DNA from: Paraburkholderia sp. HP33-1
GTDB taxonomy: Bacteria > Pseudomonadota > Gammaproteobacteria > Burkholderiales > Burkholderiaceae
Assembly: GCF_021390595.1 (NCBI RefSeq)
Contig: NZ_JAJEJR010000001.1
Span: 2,108,001-2,172,000, forward strand
Reading direction: 5' to 3'
Length of the DNA stretch: 64,000 nt
Shown here piece after piece: positions 1 to 10,624 of the stretch. The number at the start of each line of letters is the position of its first letter. The first letter of the stretch is position 1. The position numbers and the translations under genes were made by a program. A model generated the notes under the pieces. That model saw only the letters and a list, made by a program, of their open reading frames with translations, had not been told where the DNA came from and ran no database searches.

Positions 1-1078
1 TCGCGTTCGCGTAGATCTGCTGCATGGTTTCCATGTACAGGCGGAAGCGCACGACGGCCGGCGCCTTCGCGTATTGCGCGTAGACCTGCTTGAAGCGCTC
101 GGCCTCAGCCTGCGCCTGCGCGACCGTGGTCTCGCTGTAGGTTCTGGCTTCCTCGAGCTGACGCGCGACGTCGGTTTTCGCACGCGGCAGAAGGTCGGCC
201 GCATAAGCCTGCGCATCACGCTTCGCGCGTTCGTTTTCGTCGCGCACCTTCGCGGCGGCGTCGAATGCGGGTTGCACCTGCTCGGGCACCTGCACGCTCT
301 GAATCGTCACGCCCGTGACGGCGAGACCGGACTGGAACTGATCGAGCGACTGCTGGATCGCCGCGATCAACTTCTGACTCAATGTTTCGTGATCCTGATC
401 GAGGATCTCGCTGGTGCTTTGCGCACCGACGATGCCGCGCACCGCCGCCTGCGCGGCATGCATCACGCTCTGATCGGGATCGGCGCTGCGGAACAGAAAG
501 TCGGTGGGCTTGCGAACCTGGTACTGCACGGCAAAGCGCACGTCGACGATGTCGCCGTCGCGCGTGAGCATCGACGCATCCTTCACGCTCGCGAGACGCA
601 CCACATTGCTACGGCCGATCTCGACCTGATGGATCTGCCCCACATTGACGAACTCGTGAGACTCGAACGGATACGGCAAACGCCAGTGCACACCCTGCGC
701 CGCGGTATAGCGATACTGGCCGAACTGCAGCACGACGGCCGCCTGGCCATCCTGCACGACGAACACGCCGCTGCCGAGATAGATCGCGATCAGCACGCCG
801 ATCACGATACCCACGCCGATACGTGCGCCGCGTCCATTGTCGGGGCGGCCGCCACCGACACCGCCGCCCTTGCGCCCAAAAATCCGCGAGAGACGGCGAT
901 TGAAATCGCGCCACATTTCGTCGAGGTCGGGCGGACCTTCACCGTCGCGTGCCGGACGCTTCGGATCGTTCGGCCGTTGCCGGTCGCCATTGCCGTCGCC
1001 CCGACCCCAACGCGGATCGTTCAGTGAAAGCAAGGCGCGCATACGCAGCCAGATACTCCGCTCGTTGTAATCGTTCAC
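1..1078 (-). CDS. hflK: HflK, membrane SPFH protein (3' end cut by window)
   Basis: HflK forms with HflC an inner-membrane complex that binds the FtsH protease and modulates its activity. About 359 codons are visible and the C-terminus runs off the window at position 1. The N-terminal 80 residues are Gly/Arg/Pro-rich, followed by one membrane segment at about residues 87-108 and then the SPFH/band-7 domain (VVQDGQAAVVLQFGQY). The start is a GTG at 1076-1078, giving MNDYNERSIW. An in-frame stop lies only about 10 codons upstream, so no much longer start is possible. It follows hflX by 49 bases on the same strand, and hflC would be expected next outside the window. Identification is firm from the N-terminal sequence and the neighbours. 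Confidence 0.95.
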   Translation of the reverse strand, partial: MNDYNERSIWLRMRALLSLNDPRWGRGDGNGDRQRPNDPKRPARDGEGPPDLDEMWRDFNRRLSRIFGRKGGGVGGGRPDNGRGARIGVGIVIGVLIAIYLGSGVFVVQDGQAAVVLQFGQYRYTAAQGVHWRLPYPFESHEFVNVGQIHQVEIGRSNVVRLASVKDASMLTRDGDIVDVRFAVQYQVRKPTDFLFRSADPDQSVMHAAQAAVRGIVGAQSTSEILDQDHETLSQKLIAAIQQSLDQFQSGLAVTGVTIQSVQVPEQVQPAFDAAAKVRDENERAKRDAQAYAADLLPRAKTDVARQLEEARTYSETTVAQAQAEAERFKQVYAQYAKAPAVVRFRLYMETMQQIYANA

Positions 1079-1127
1079 CTGTATTCGTTCACCAGAGTAG
1101 ACAGCGGGTCAGTGCAATTGGAACGGG

Positions 1128-2315
1128 TCAGTGCCCGAGTTCTGGAACCTTGTGGTCGTCGCGCAGATGCGCCGTGCGTTCAACTTCCGACGCATCGAGC
1201 GGCATCTCGGAAAGCGGTTCGGCAGTAGCGATTTCAGCGATGGCAGCGCGCAACGCATCCAGCCCCTGCCCGGTGCGCGCGCTCAAAAAGACGCGCGAAA
1301 TATTACCATATTCGTCCCGCTCGACCGCGTCGCCACGGGCCGCCAGCTCTGGCACCGCATCGATTTTGTTGAACACGAGCACCTGACGGATCGTGTCCGC
1401 GCCGATGGCGTGCAACACCTCGTTGACCTGATCGATCTGGTCGAGCCGCACCGCGCTCGATGCATCCACGACGTGCAGCAGCAGGTCCGCGTGAATGGTT
1501 TCCTCGAGCGTCGCGCGAAACGCGGCGACGAGCTGGTGCGGCAGCTCGCGGATAAAACCAACGGTATCGGAGACCACCACCTGTCCCGCCTCGTCGCCCA
1601 GATACACGCGCCGCGAAGTGGTATCGAGCGTCGCGAAGAGCTGGTCGGCAGCATACGCCTGCGCCTTGGTCAGCGCGTTGAAGAGCGTCGACTTGCCCGC
1701 GTTCGTATAGCCGACGAGCGACACCGACATCGTCTGGTTGCGATTACGCGCGCGGCGTTGCGTGCCATGCTGGCGGCGCAGCTTGTCGAGGCGGATCTTG
1801 AGCGCCTTGATGCGCTCGCCGATCAGCCGGCGGTCGGTTTCGAGCTGCGTTTCACCTGGACCGCGCAAACCGATACCGCCCTTCTGACGTTCCAGGTGGG
1901 TCCATGCGCGAATCAGTCGTGTCGACAGGTATTGCAGCTGCGCGAGCTCGACCTGCAGCTTGCCTTCGTGGCTGCGCGCGCGCTGCGCGAAAATGTCGAG
2001 GATGAGACTGGTGCGATCGACCACACGCCGATTAAGCGCCCGCTCCAGATTGCGCTGCTGAGCTGGTGCCAGAGCGTGGTTGAAGATCACGAGCTCGATG
2101 TCGTTCGCTTCACACGCAAGGCGCAATTCTTCAGCCTTGCCACTACCGACGAACATCTTCGCGTCGGGACTGGAACGGCGTCCGGTGAGGGTAACTAAGG
2201 GATTCGCGCCCGCGCTTTGCGCGAGCAGGCTGAGTTCTTCGAGACTGGCTTCGAAATCGATCTTGCCGAAGTCGATGCCAACGAGTGCTGCATTGATCAA
2301 ATTGGAGGGTATCAA
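1128..2315 (-). CDS. hflX: GTPase HflX
   Basis: HflX is a ribosome-associated GTPase that splits stalled or heat-damaged 70S ribosomes. The 395-residue protein has the N-terminal HflX domain with the family signature GGIGLRGPGETQLETD at about residues 146-161, a basic coiled linker, and a G domain with G1 GYTNAGKS (202-209), G3 DTVGF (250-254) and G4 NKID near 320. Length is close to the usual 370-430. It sits between hfq and hflK as in most beta- and gammaproteobacteria, 57 bases after hfq, so cotranscription from the hfq promoter is likely. Confidence 0.97.
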   Translation of the reverse strand: MIPSNLINAALVGIDFGKIDFEASLEELSLLAQSAGANPLVTLTGRRSSPDAKMFVGSGKAEELRLACEANDIELVIFNHALAPAQQRNLERALNRRVVDRTSLILDIFAQRARSHEGKLQVELAQLQYLSTRLIRAWTHLERQKGGIGLRGPGETQLETDRRLIGERIKALKIRLDKLRRQHGTQRRARNRNQTMSVSLVGYTNAGKSTLFNALTKAQAYAADQLFATLDTTSRRVYLGDEAGQVVVSDTVGFIRELPHQLVAAFRATLEETIHADLLLHVVDASSAVRLDQIDQVNEVLHAIGADTIRQVLVFNKIDAVPELAARGDAVERDEYGNISRVFLSARTGQGLDALRAAIAEIATAEPLSEMPLDASEVERTAHLRDDHKVPELGH

Positions 2316-2372
2316 AATGACGCGGCCGGGAGTGATCGCCGACGGGCGACGCTGTGCCGGCCGCGACGAGGG

Positions 2373-2609
2373 TTAGGACTGTTCGGAATCCGGGTGGAAA
2401 TTCACCGGACGGGCAGGCACGACCGTCGAAATGGCGTGCTTATAGACCATCTGGGTGACCGTATTCCGGAGCAACACGACGTACTGGTCGAACGATTCGA
2501 TGTTCCCTTGAAGCTTGATGCCGTTGACCAGGTAGATCGACACCGGCACATGCTCTTTACGCAGTGCGTTCAAAAACGGGTCTTGTAACAATTGCCCTTT
2601 GTTGCTCAT
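2373..2609 (-). CDS. hfq: RNA chaperone Hfq
   Basis: Hfq is the hexameric Sm-like protein that pairs small RNAs with mRNAs. The reading frame is open 22 codons further upstream, but the ATG at 2607-2609 gives the canonical [19 protein letters not shown] and is preceded by CGGAG at a suitable distance. The 78-residue product contains the whole Sm core, including [10 protein letters not shown] (Sm1) and YKHAIST (Sm2). It has only a short tail, unlike the 102-residue E. coli protein. A TATAGT box on the minus strand at 2683-2688 could be a -10 for hfq, but no good -35 accompanies it. Confidence 0.97.
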   Translation of the reverse strand: MSNKGQLLQDPFLNALRKEHVPVSIYLVNGIKLQGNIESFDQYVVLLRNTVTQMVYKHAISTVVPARPVNFHPDSEQS

Positions 2610-2707
2610 AGCAAACTCCGTATTTTTTTGCAGGTTGACTGAATTGACGGCGAAGAAAAAGAGATCCGCCGCCAACCGCTACACTATAGCTGATTTTCAT
2701 TTCGCCG

Positions 2708-2726
2708 CGCGGGGCCGGGCCCCGCG
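2708..2726. other. GC-rich hairpin between der and hfq
   Basis: CGCGGGGC and GCCCCGCG form a perfect 8-bp stem around a 3-base loop in the 163-base gap between der and hfq. No run of T follows on either strand, so it is not a standard intrinsic terminator. It may pause, process or stabilise the der-hfq transcript. Confidence 0.4.
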
Positions 2727-2772
2727 GCCAAACCCAGGATACATGCGGGTTTCAGACCAGCTTCAGCCTGTT

Positions 2773-4110
2773 TCAGCCTTTGTCCGCGTAAGGGTTTGTC
2801 GACGATCTGAACTCTATTCGCAATGGAGTCCCGGTCAGCTTGAAAGTTTCCCTGAAGCGATTTTCGAGGTAACGCTTATACGTATCCGTGATCGCATCGA
2901 GCGCATTGCCGTGAATCACGATGATCGGTGGATTCTGCCCGCCCTGGTGCGCATAGCGCAGCTTCGGCCGCACCGGACCGCGACGGCGCGGCTGCTGGAA
3001 CTCGACTGCCTCGATCAGCGCGCGCGTGAGCTTCGGCGTCGGCAGCTTCGACATGGCGGCCGTGTATGCGTCGTCGACCGAACGCATCAACGGCCCGATT
3101 CCGGTCTTTTCCGCAGCGGAAATGAAATGGAATTTGGCGAAGTCCAGAAATTTTAGTTTGCGCTCGAGGTCGGCCTTGGTGCGCTCGCGCACATGCGGAT
3201 CGAGACCGTCCCATTTGTTCACGCCGACCACCAGCGCGCGCCCCTGCTCGACGACGAAGCCGGCGATGTGCGCATCCTGATCCGAAATGTCCTGGCGTGC
3301 GTCGAGCAACAGGATCACCACGTTCGCATCCGAGATCGACTGCAGCGTCTTCACGACCGAAAATTTTTCGATCGCCTCGAACACCTTGCCGCGGCGGCGC
3401 AGGCCGGCCGTGTCGATCAGCGTGTACGGCTTGCCATTGCGCTCGAAATCGACGTAGATCGAGTCGCGCGTGGTGCCCGGCATGTCAAACGCGATCACAC
3501 GCTCTTCGCCGACCAGCGCATTGATCAGCGTCGACTTGCCGACGTTCGGCCTGCCGACGATCGCGATCTTCACGCCGCGCGCTTCCTTGTCTTCCTCGCC
3601 CTCCTCCGGCTGACCGGCATACGCGACTTCGAGCGCTTCGTTGATCATGTCGGTGACGCCGTCACCGTGCGCCGCCGAAATCGCGCGCGGATCGCCGAGG
3701 CCGAGTTCGTAGAAGTCGGCCGCGACGTTGGTGTACTTCATCCCCTCCGCCTTGTTGATGACGAGGAAGATCGGCCGGCCGACCTTGCGCAGGTAGTCGG
3801 CGATCGACTTGTCCTGCGGAGCGAGACCATTGCGGCCGTCGACGATGAACACGACGACGTCCGACTCCTCGACCGCCTGGCGCGTCTGGCGCGCCATCTC
3901 GTGCAGGATGCCGTCTTTCGCGACCGGCTCGAAGCCGCCGGTATCGACGACGAGATACGGCCGCTCGCCAGTGCGTCCTTCGCCGTAATGGCGATCGCGC
4001 GTAAGACCGGGCAGGTCGGCAACCAGCGCGTCACGCGAGCGCGTGAGGCGGTTGAACAGCGTGGATTTCCCCACATTGGGGCGCCCGACAAGGGCAATAA
4101 CGGGTTTCAT
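2773..4110 (-). CDS. der: Ribosome biogenesis GTPase Der (EngA)
   Basis: Der is an essential tandem GTPase needed for maturation of the 50S subunit. The 445-residue protein has two G domains, each with the G1 motif GRPNVGKST (residues 8-16 and about 180-190), G3 motifs DTGG and DTAG, and G4 NKAE and NKWD. A C-terminal KH-like domain follows. An acidic linker (EEGEEDKE) joins the two G domains. It lies downstream of bamB, but a terminator and about 480 non-coding bases separate them, so der probably has its own promoter. Confidence 0.98.
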   Translation of the reverse strand: MKPVIALVGRPNVGKSTLFNRLTRSRDALVADLPGLTRDRHYGEGRTGERPYLVVDTGGFEPVAKDGILHEMARQTRQAVEESDVVVFIVDGRNGLAPQDKSIADYLRKVGRPIFLVINKAEGMKYTNVAADFYELGLGDPRAISAAHGDGVTDMINEALEVAYAGQPEEGEEDKEARGVKIAIVGRPNVGKSTLINALVGEERVIAFDMPGTTRDSIYVDFERNGKPYTLIDTAGLRRRGKVFEAIEKFSVVKTLQSISDANVVILLLDARQDISDQDAHIAGFVVEQGRALVVGVNKWDGLDPHVRERTKADLERKLKFLDFAKFHFISAAEKTGIGPLMRSVDDAYTAAMSKLPTPKLTRALIEAVEFQQPRRRGPVRPKLRYAHQGGQNPPIIVIHGNALDAITDTYKRYLENRFRETFKLTGTPLRIEFRSSTNPYADKG

Positions 4111-4538
4111 CAGATGTTGTTCACGGTGAAACGCGGGATCTCAACCGATCGCGCGCGTGGCGACGCCAGGCGGCCGCCACGCGGCGGCGTTTTGACGAAA
4201 TTATCACGAATTCAGCCTGCTCCGGATACGCGATCGATATGCGCATCCAGGCGGACGGGAGTAGGCGGCACAGACGCCACCGGGGGCCGTCCGCTTCAGA
4301 CCGGGCTGCTCGACGGCTCGCCGGCTCGGTTTCGAGCGCGTCTTTGGTTTGCAAGGCCGCCGACGAAGCGCACGCACGGCCTTGCATGGCGGCCGGCACC
4401 TCGACACGACTTGCCGGACCCGCCCGTCCGGCGATTGATTCGATTGAGCCTGCCCCATCATGCGACGGGCAGCGTGGCAAACCGACGCGGGAGCCGCCCG
4501 TCAAGGCCGACTCAGACTTCTACTACTCAGACTTCAAT
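4111..4538. other. Non-coding gap upstream of der
   Basis: About 430 bases lie between the der start and the bamB terminator. Small open frames on both strands lack ribosome sites and protein-like composition, and I treat them as spurious. The minus-strand half nearest der has a GATAAT at about 4193-4198 that could be a -10, without a convincing -35. I see no repeat or RNA gene. Confidence 0.4.
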
Positions 4539-4539
4539 T

Positions 4540-4573
4540 AAAAAACGCGCGGCCGGCAAAGCCGGCCTGCGCG
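4540..4573 (-). terminator. Intrinsic terminator of bamB
   Basis: Read on the minus strand, GCGCAGGCCGGC pairs with GCCGGCCGCGC across a TTT loop, with one bulged base. A run of T follows directly. It lies about 20 bases beyond the bamB stop codon. Confidence 0.85.
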
Positions 4574-4593
4574 CCAGACACCATGCGCCGCGA

Positions 4594-5739
4594 TCAGCGC
4601 GGACGATAGCCGAACAGGCCGCCGTCGCGCGTCTGCACGACCAGCGTGTCGCCGGCCAGCACCGGCGCCGCAGTAATCGCGCTACCGTCAGTCTTCACCC
4701 GCGCGACGAGCGTGCCGTCTGCGGTCGACAGGAAATGCACGAAGCCCTGGTAGTCGCCGAACACGGCCGCGCGGCCGAGCAGCATCGGCACGCTCAGATC
4801 GCGGTTCTTCAGCGTTTCGTTCTTCCACAGCACCGTGCCGTTGTTCACGTCGAACGCGGACACAACCGACCAGTCGTCGGCGGCGACCACGCTGTGCTCA
4901 TCCTGCGCGAGGCCGCTTGTGCTCGAGAACGCCTTGCCCCACAGCGCGCGGCCCGAGTTCGCATCGAAACAGCCAATCTGGCCCTGGAACGTCACCGCAC
5001 AGGTCTCCGAACCGACCAGCGTAGGCGGGCCGGTCACGTCATTGATACGTTCGACCTCGGTCACACCCTTCGGATACGACACCGGCGTCTGCCAGTAGGT
5101 GTCGCCCGTCTGCAGGTTGATTGCTGCGAACGAGCCGCCCGGGAAGCCTGCCAGCACGGCTGCATCGCCCGCGAACGTCATGCCCGACGATACGCGCAGG
5201 TTCAGCGGCACCGCGCGGTTGCGGTAGTTCCACTTCTGCTCGCCGGTTTGCGCGTTGAACGCGACGATCTGACCGTCGATCGTGCGCACGATCACGAGGC
5301 CGTTGCCGACGAGCGGCGGCGAAATGATCTCGCCCGGCGCCTTCGCGGTCCACAACTGCTTGCCATCCGCGCCGAGCACGTACACATCGCCCTTCAGGCC
5401 GCCGACCGCGGTCAGCGTGCCATCGCTGCCGACACCCGCCGACAGGTCGTCATGCAGCTTGATGCGCCACACGTCCTTGCCGGTTTGCGCGTCGATCTTG
5501 GCGACCGTGCCGTTCGCGCCGGCGGCGTACACGGCATTGCCGACCGCGACCGGCGAGAACATGTAGCGGCCCGCCTTGCCGACGCTGGCCGACCAGGACT
5601 GCTGCACGTCGAGCACAGGTTTGAACTCGGTGAGCGGCGTCGGCACACGGCGCTCGTCTTTCGTGGATGAGCAAGCCGCCAGCGTGAGGACGGTCATCGC
5701 ACAGATAACGGGCACGGCGTAACGTTTCAGCAGATTCAT
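4594..5739 (-). CDS. bamB: Outer membrane assembly lipoprotein BamB
   Basis: BamB is the beta-propeller lipoprotein of the BAM complex that inserts outer-membrane beta-barrels. The start at 5737-5739 gives MNLLKRYAVPV with a lipoprotein signal ending in LAAC, so Cys23 should be lipidated. An ATG five codons upstream is possible but adds nothing to the signal. The body has repeated PQQ-type blades, for example GKDVWRIKL, TGEQKWNYR and NGTVLWKNE. The 381 residues match the family. It follows the YfgM-like gene by 78 bases in the conserved hisS-yfgM-bamB-der order. Confidence 0.96.
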   Translation of the reverse strand: MNLLKRYAVPVICAMTVLTLAACSSTKDERRVPTPLTEFKPVLDVQQSWSASVGKAGRYMFSPVAVGNAVYAAGANGTVAKIDAQTGKDVWRIKLHDDLSAGVGSDGTLTAVGGLKGDVYVLGADGKQLWTAKAPGEIISPPLVGNGLVIVRTIDGQIVAFNAQTGEQKWNYRNRAVPLNLRVSSGMTFAGDAAVLAGFPGGSFAAINLQTGDTYWQTPVSYPKGVTEVERINDVTGPPTLVGSETCAVTFQGQIGCFDANSGRALWGKAFSSTSGLAQDEHSVVAADDWSVVSAFDVNNGTVLWKNETLKNRDLSVPMLLGRAAVFGDYQGFVHFLSTADGTLVARVKTDGSAITAAPVLAGDTLVVQTRDGGLFGYRPR

Positions 5740-5817
5740 CGGTGGACGAAGCATTCAGGAAATGGATTAAGGGAGACCGTCTTGCGGTCGTGGCTCGCGG
5801 CGCGCCGCGCGGGACGC

Positions 5818-6447
5818 TCAGCCGCCAAGCGCATCCAGCTTGAACTGGATCAACTGGCGCGCCGAGGTGTCGCTCTTCGGCAGCGAGTCGAGCGCGAGCT
5901 TGTAGGCCGCGCGCGCGTCGTCGCGCTTGCCCTGGGCGGCGAGCAGGTCGCCGCGGCGGTCTGCCACGACGCCCTTGAAAGCATCGGATTGCGGCTCGGC
6001 CAGCAGCGCGAGGCCCTGGTCGTAAGCCTTGTCGTCGAGCAGCAGCGACGCCATGCGCAGCTTCGCGATCTGCTTGAACTCGTCGTCCTTTGCGTGATCG
6101 ATCGTCCACTGCAGTTGCGCTTTCGCGCCGGCTTCGTCGCCGGCGGCGTAGAGCGCCTTGGCGGCGCCGAGCGCGGTCATCTGCGCGTAGGCGGTGCGGC
6201 CGAACTTGTCTTCCATGTCGGCGGCGACTCGCGCGATCTGCGCCTTGTCACCCGCGGCCGCAGCCTGCTGAACCTGGTCATACAGCACCGCGGCTTGCGC
6301 GGCCTGACGACGCTGCCAGAAATTCCAGCCATTCCAGCTCGCGCCTGCCAACAACACCACCAGCACGATCCACGTGGTCGCATTGCCCCACTGCTTCCAC
6401 CATGCCTTCAGACTTTCAATCGATTCTTGTTCGTCGTGGTAACTCAT
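5818..6447 (-). CDS. YfgM-like tetratricopeptide membrane protein
   Basis: This is the YfgM/ancillary SecYEG translocon subunit family, a single-pass inner-membrane protein with a periplasmic TPR domain thought to help hand over secreted proteins. The 209-residue sequence has a short cytoplasmic start rich in acidic residues (MSYHDEQESIESLK), a membrane segment at about residues 23-43 and Ala-rich helical repeats afterwards, ending in ARAAYKLALDSL. It lies 66 bases after hisS and just before bamB, the usual location for yfgM. The family match rests on architecture and location rather than on a catalytic motif. Confidence 0.9.
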   Translation of the reverse strand: MSYHDEQESIESLKAWWKQWGNATTWIVLVVLLAGASWNGWNFWQRRQAAQAAVLYDQVQQAAAAGDKAQIARVAADMEDKFGRTAYAQMTALGAAKALYAAGDEAGAKAQLQWTIDHAKDDEFKQIAKLRMASLLLDDKAYDQGLALLAEPQSDAFKGVVADRRGDLLAAQGKRDDARAAYKLALDSLPKSDTSARQLIQFKLDALGG

Positions 6448-6513
6448 TGCCCGGCGATTTCCTCTTTCTTGCTACGTGTATGTGTCGAGCCAGCCGGCCC
6501 GACGACATCGCGA

Positions 6514-7854
6514 TCAGTCGTCGCCGTCTTCGGCGGATGCAACCATCGCATTGATTAGAAATTCGGTCAAGTCTTCGGCGGGCACGTTCTGTTGCTCGTT
6601 CTTACCGCCGTTGGCTTGCGTATCGCGCAGCGGTTTCACGCCGACCGTGCCGTTGGCGATCTCGTCTTCGCCGAGCACGACCGCAAACGCGGCGCCGCTG
6701 CCGTCGGCGCGCTTCATCTGCGACTTGAAGCTCGCCGACTGACCGTCCGCGCTGCAGTGCAGGATCACGTCGAGGCCCGTATCCCGCAGACGCTCGGCGA
6801 TGATGAACGCCTGCTCGCGCGCGGCGTCGCCCTGATGGACGACGTACACGTCGCAGCCTTCGTCTTCAGGCACGAGCTGTTCTTCCTTCAGTAGTTCGAG
6901 AATCCGCTCGACACCCATCGCCCAGCCGCACGCGGCCGTCGGCTTGCCGCCAAGCTGCTCGATCAGCGGATCGTAGCGGCCGCCCGCCGCGACGGTGCCC
7001 TGGGCGCCGAGCTTGTCGGTCACCCACTCGAACACGGTCAGATTGTAATAATCGAGACCGCGCACGAGACGCGGGTTGATCGTGAACGGCAGGTTGTTCG
7101 CCTTCAGCAGACGCTGCAGGCCTTCGAAGTGCGCGCGCGACTCTTCGCCGAGAAAATCGATCAGCTTCGGCGCGTTCTGCGCGACTTCCTGCAACGCGGG
7201 GTTCTTAGTATCGAGCACGCGCAGCGGGTTGGTGTACAGACGACGCTTCGCGTCTTCGTCGAGCACGTCCATGTGCTTTTCGAGGTACGCGATCAGTTCT
7301 ACGCGATGCGCGGCGCGCTCCTCAGCGAGGCCCAGCGAATTGATTTCGAGCTTGATGCCGGTCAGGCCGAGGTCGTCCCACAGGCGCTGGCACATCATGA
7401 TGATTTCAGCGTCCGCATCCGGACCCGCGAAACCGAGCGCCTCGACGCCGACCTGATGGAACTGGCGATAACGGCCGCGCTGCGGACGCTCGTGGCGGAA
7501 CATCGGACCGATGTACCACAGGCGCTTTGGCCCGTCGTACAGCATGTTGTGCTCGATCGACGCGCGCACCACCGCCGCCGTGTTTTCCGGGCGCATCGTC
7601 AGATTTTCACCATTCAATGCGTCGGTGAAGCTGTACATTTCTTTTTCGACGATGTCGGTCACTTCGCCAATACCGCGCGTGAACAGCTGCGTATGCTCGA
7701 CGATCGGCGTACGGATATTCTGGTACCCGTACGAACGCAACATCGACTTGACGGTAGTTTCGAAAAATTCCCAGAGCCCGGCTTCCTGCGGAAGGATGTC
7801 GTTCATGCCCTTCACGCCGGACAGCTTCTCGAGCTTTTTCTTCTGTTCAGTCAT
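6514..7854 (-). CDS. hisS: Histidyl-tRNA synthetase
   Basis: Class II synthetase that charges tRNA-His. The 446-residue protein has the N-terminal signature [11 protein letters not shown], motif 2 [19 protein letters not shown], the histidine-binding [15 protein letters not shown] and motif 3 [13 protein letters not shown], followed by the anticodon-binding domain. The last 30 residues form a polar, acidic extension ([15 protein letters not shown] and beyond). The gene starts 21 bases after the ispG stop, so both are probably cotranscribed. Confidence 0.98.
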   Translation of the reverse strand: MTEQKKKLEKLSGVKGMNDILPQEAGLWEFFETTVKSMLRSYGYQNIRTPIVEHTQLFTRGIGEVTDIVEKEMYSFTDALNGENLTMRPENTAAVVRASIEHNMLYDGPKRLWYIGPMFRHERPQRGRYRQFHQVGVEALGFAGPDADAEIIMMCQRLWDDLGLTGIKLEINSLGLAEERAAHRVELIAYLEKHMDVLDEDAKRRLYTNPLRVLDTKNPALQEVAQNAPKLIDFLGEESRAHFEGLQRLLKANNLPFTINPRLVRGLDYYNLTVFEWVTDKLGAQGTVAAGGRYDPLIEQLGGKPTAACGWAMGVERILELLKEEQLVPEDEGCDVYVVHQGDAAREQAFIIAERLRDTGLDVILHCSADGQSASFKSQMKRADGSGAAFAVVLGEDEIANGTVGVKPLRDTQANGGKNEQQNVPAEDLTEFLINAMVASAEDGDD

Positions 7855-7875
7855 CTGTGTTTCGATAGCCGGTAT

Positions 7876-9180
<1,305 letters not shown>

Positions 9181-9232
9181 CGAAAAACCCATTTACGCCG
9201 CACGCGCTATGCAAAAACGCAGCGCCTCAATT

Positions 9233-9266
9233 GAAAAAGCGCCGCGGACCGGTTGGCCGCGGCGCG
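9233..9266 (-). terminator. Intrinsic terminator after rodZ
   Basis: On the minus strand GCGCCGCGG and CCGCGGCGC form a perfect 9-bp stem with a 9-base loop, followed by five T. It lies 12 bases past the rodZ stop codon and ends just before ispG, which suggests partial termination between them. Confidence 0.85.
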
Positions 9267-9277
9267 TACCGTATCTG

Positions 9278-10411
9278 TCAAGGCAGCGCAAAGCGCGCCA
9301 CGTTGCCCTTGACTACCGAATATTTCGACGGATCGACCGGCTGGCCGTCGAGCGTCACCGACTCGAGACCGGCCTTGTTGCCGACGGTGACCTTAAACGG
9401 CGCAGCGCCTGTCACTTCCTTCGCGTCGCCCGCATGCACGAGGCCGGAGAACAGCTCCTTGCCGTCCTTGTCACGCACGCTGAACCAGCTGTCCTGCGTC
9501 ACGCGCAGCGCAAGGACCGCCTCGCCGGGCGCTGACGTGCCCGGCGGTTCCGAGGCGTTCGTCACGACCTCCGGTGCGCTTGCGCTTGCCGTAGCTGCCT
9601 GAGCCCGAGCTTGCGAGCCGGCCTTCGGCGCCGCTGCCGGCGTTGCTGCCGTATTCGCCGCCGGCGCCGAGCCTGGTGCGGTGCCTGCGGCAAGCGGTGC
9701 GGGCATCGGCGTTACCGTCGCAGAAGCCGCATTGTCCGCGCTCGCCGCATTGTCCGCCGTGGCTGCGGCCTCCGGCGCCGATGCGCCGTCTGGCGCCGGT
9801 GTCGTCGGACCTTGCGCGACCGCGCCCGATGCCGCCGTGTCGCTGCTTGTCGAGCTATTCGCGCTTGCCTTCAGGCGCGCGAGCCATGCTGACGAATCGC
9901 CGCCGTTGGTGCGCCACATGCTCAGCGCAATGACCGCAACGATGATCGCAGCAATGCCCCACAGCCACGAACGGCTCTTGTGCCCGCTGTCGCCGAGCGA
10001 CAGCGAAACCTTGCCGCGCGGCAGATCCTTGCCGGATGACGCCGGCATCGACAGATTCGGTGCCGGCACCCCCTTCTCGCGACGCAGCGCCGCCGTAAAA
10101 GGCGCCGGATCGGCACCAAGCATTTTCGCGTAGCTGCGCACGACACCGAGTGCGAACGTCGTGTCCGGCAGATGGCTGATGTCGCCCGCCTCGAGCGCTC
10201 TCAGCTTGACGACCGACACTTTCAGCCGCGCCGACACGTCTTCGATCGTCCAGCCCTTCGACTCGCGCAACTGGGTCAAACGCGCACCAACCGCCGCCAA
10301 CGAATCGAGGGCCGGCTGCACGACAGGCTGGACCACCGCCCGAGCTACGGGTGCCGGATGGCCGTCGTTCCTGTCTGTCTGATGCGGCTGCGGGTGCTGC
10401 GGCTCACTCAT
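9278..10411 (-). CDS. rodZ: RodZ-like cytoskeletal helix-turn-helix protein
   Basis: RodZ links MreB filaments to the inner membrane during rod-shape growth. The 377-residue protein has a Pro-rich start, an Xre-like helix-turn-helix (about residues 40-100: LTQLRESKGWTIEDVSARLK), a membrane segment at about 149-166, a long Ala/Pro/Thr-rich periplasmic linker, and a C-terminal beta domain of the DUF4115 type (ALRVTQDSWFSVRDKDGKE). GGGAAAGGATTTGGG precedes the ATG and supplies a good ribosome site. In many betaproteobacteria a pilF/pilW gene lies between rlmN and rodZ, and none is present here. Confidence 0.92.
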   Translation of the reverse strand: MSEPQHPQPHQTDRNDGHPAPVARAVVQPVVQPALDSLAAVGARLTQLRESKGWTIEDVSARLKVSVVKLRALEAGDISHLPDTTFALGVVRSYAKMLGADPAPFTAALRREKGVPAPNLSMPASSGKDLPRGKVSLSLGDSGHKSRSWLWGIAAIIVAVIALSMWRTNGGDSSAWLARLKASANSSTSSDTAASGAVAQGPTTPAPDGASAPEAAATADNAASADNAASATVTPMPAPLAAGTAPGSAPAANTAATPAAAPKAGSQARAQAATASASAPEVVTNASEPPGTSAPGEAVLALRVTQDSWFSVRDKDGKELFSGLVHAGDAKEVTGAAPFKVTVGNKAGLESVTLDGQPVDPSKYSVVKGNVARFALP

Positions 10412-10624
10412 CCCAAATCCTTTCCCGTCGATTCTTTTAATCGTGCGACCGGACGGGCTCGAGCCTCACGTCCGAATCGCAGACCGTTTATAACAAAATG
10501 TGCGGCTTTGTGTGCCGCTCCCGATCGATTCTGCAAACTTTCTTTTCAACCGGCGGTGCCATGGGGGCATTTTTGCGCTCGCGGCGCTTTTCGCCGAAAG
10601 CCGACGCCCTGCTGTCCTGCGCAA

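Noticed and set aside
4121..4541. Small open frames on both strands between der and bamB
   Set aside because: Overlapping low-complexity frames without start signals or family features.
3193..5670. 825-residue plus-strand open frame opposite der and bamB
   Set aside because: It is Arg/His/Asp-rich without domains, lies antisense to two clear genes and results from GC-rich codon use on the other strand.
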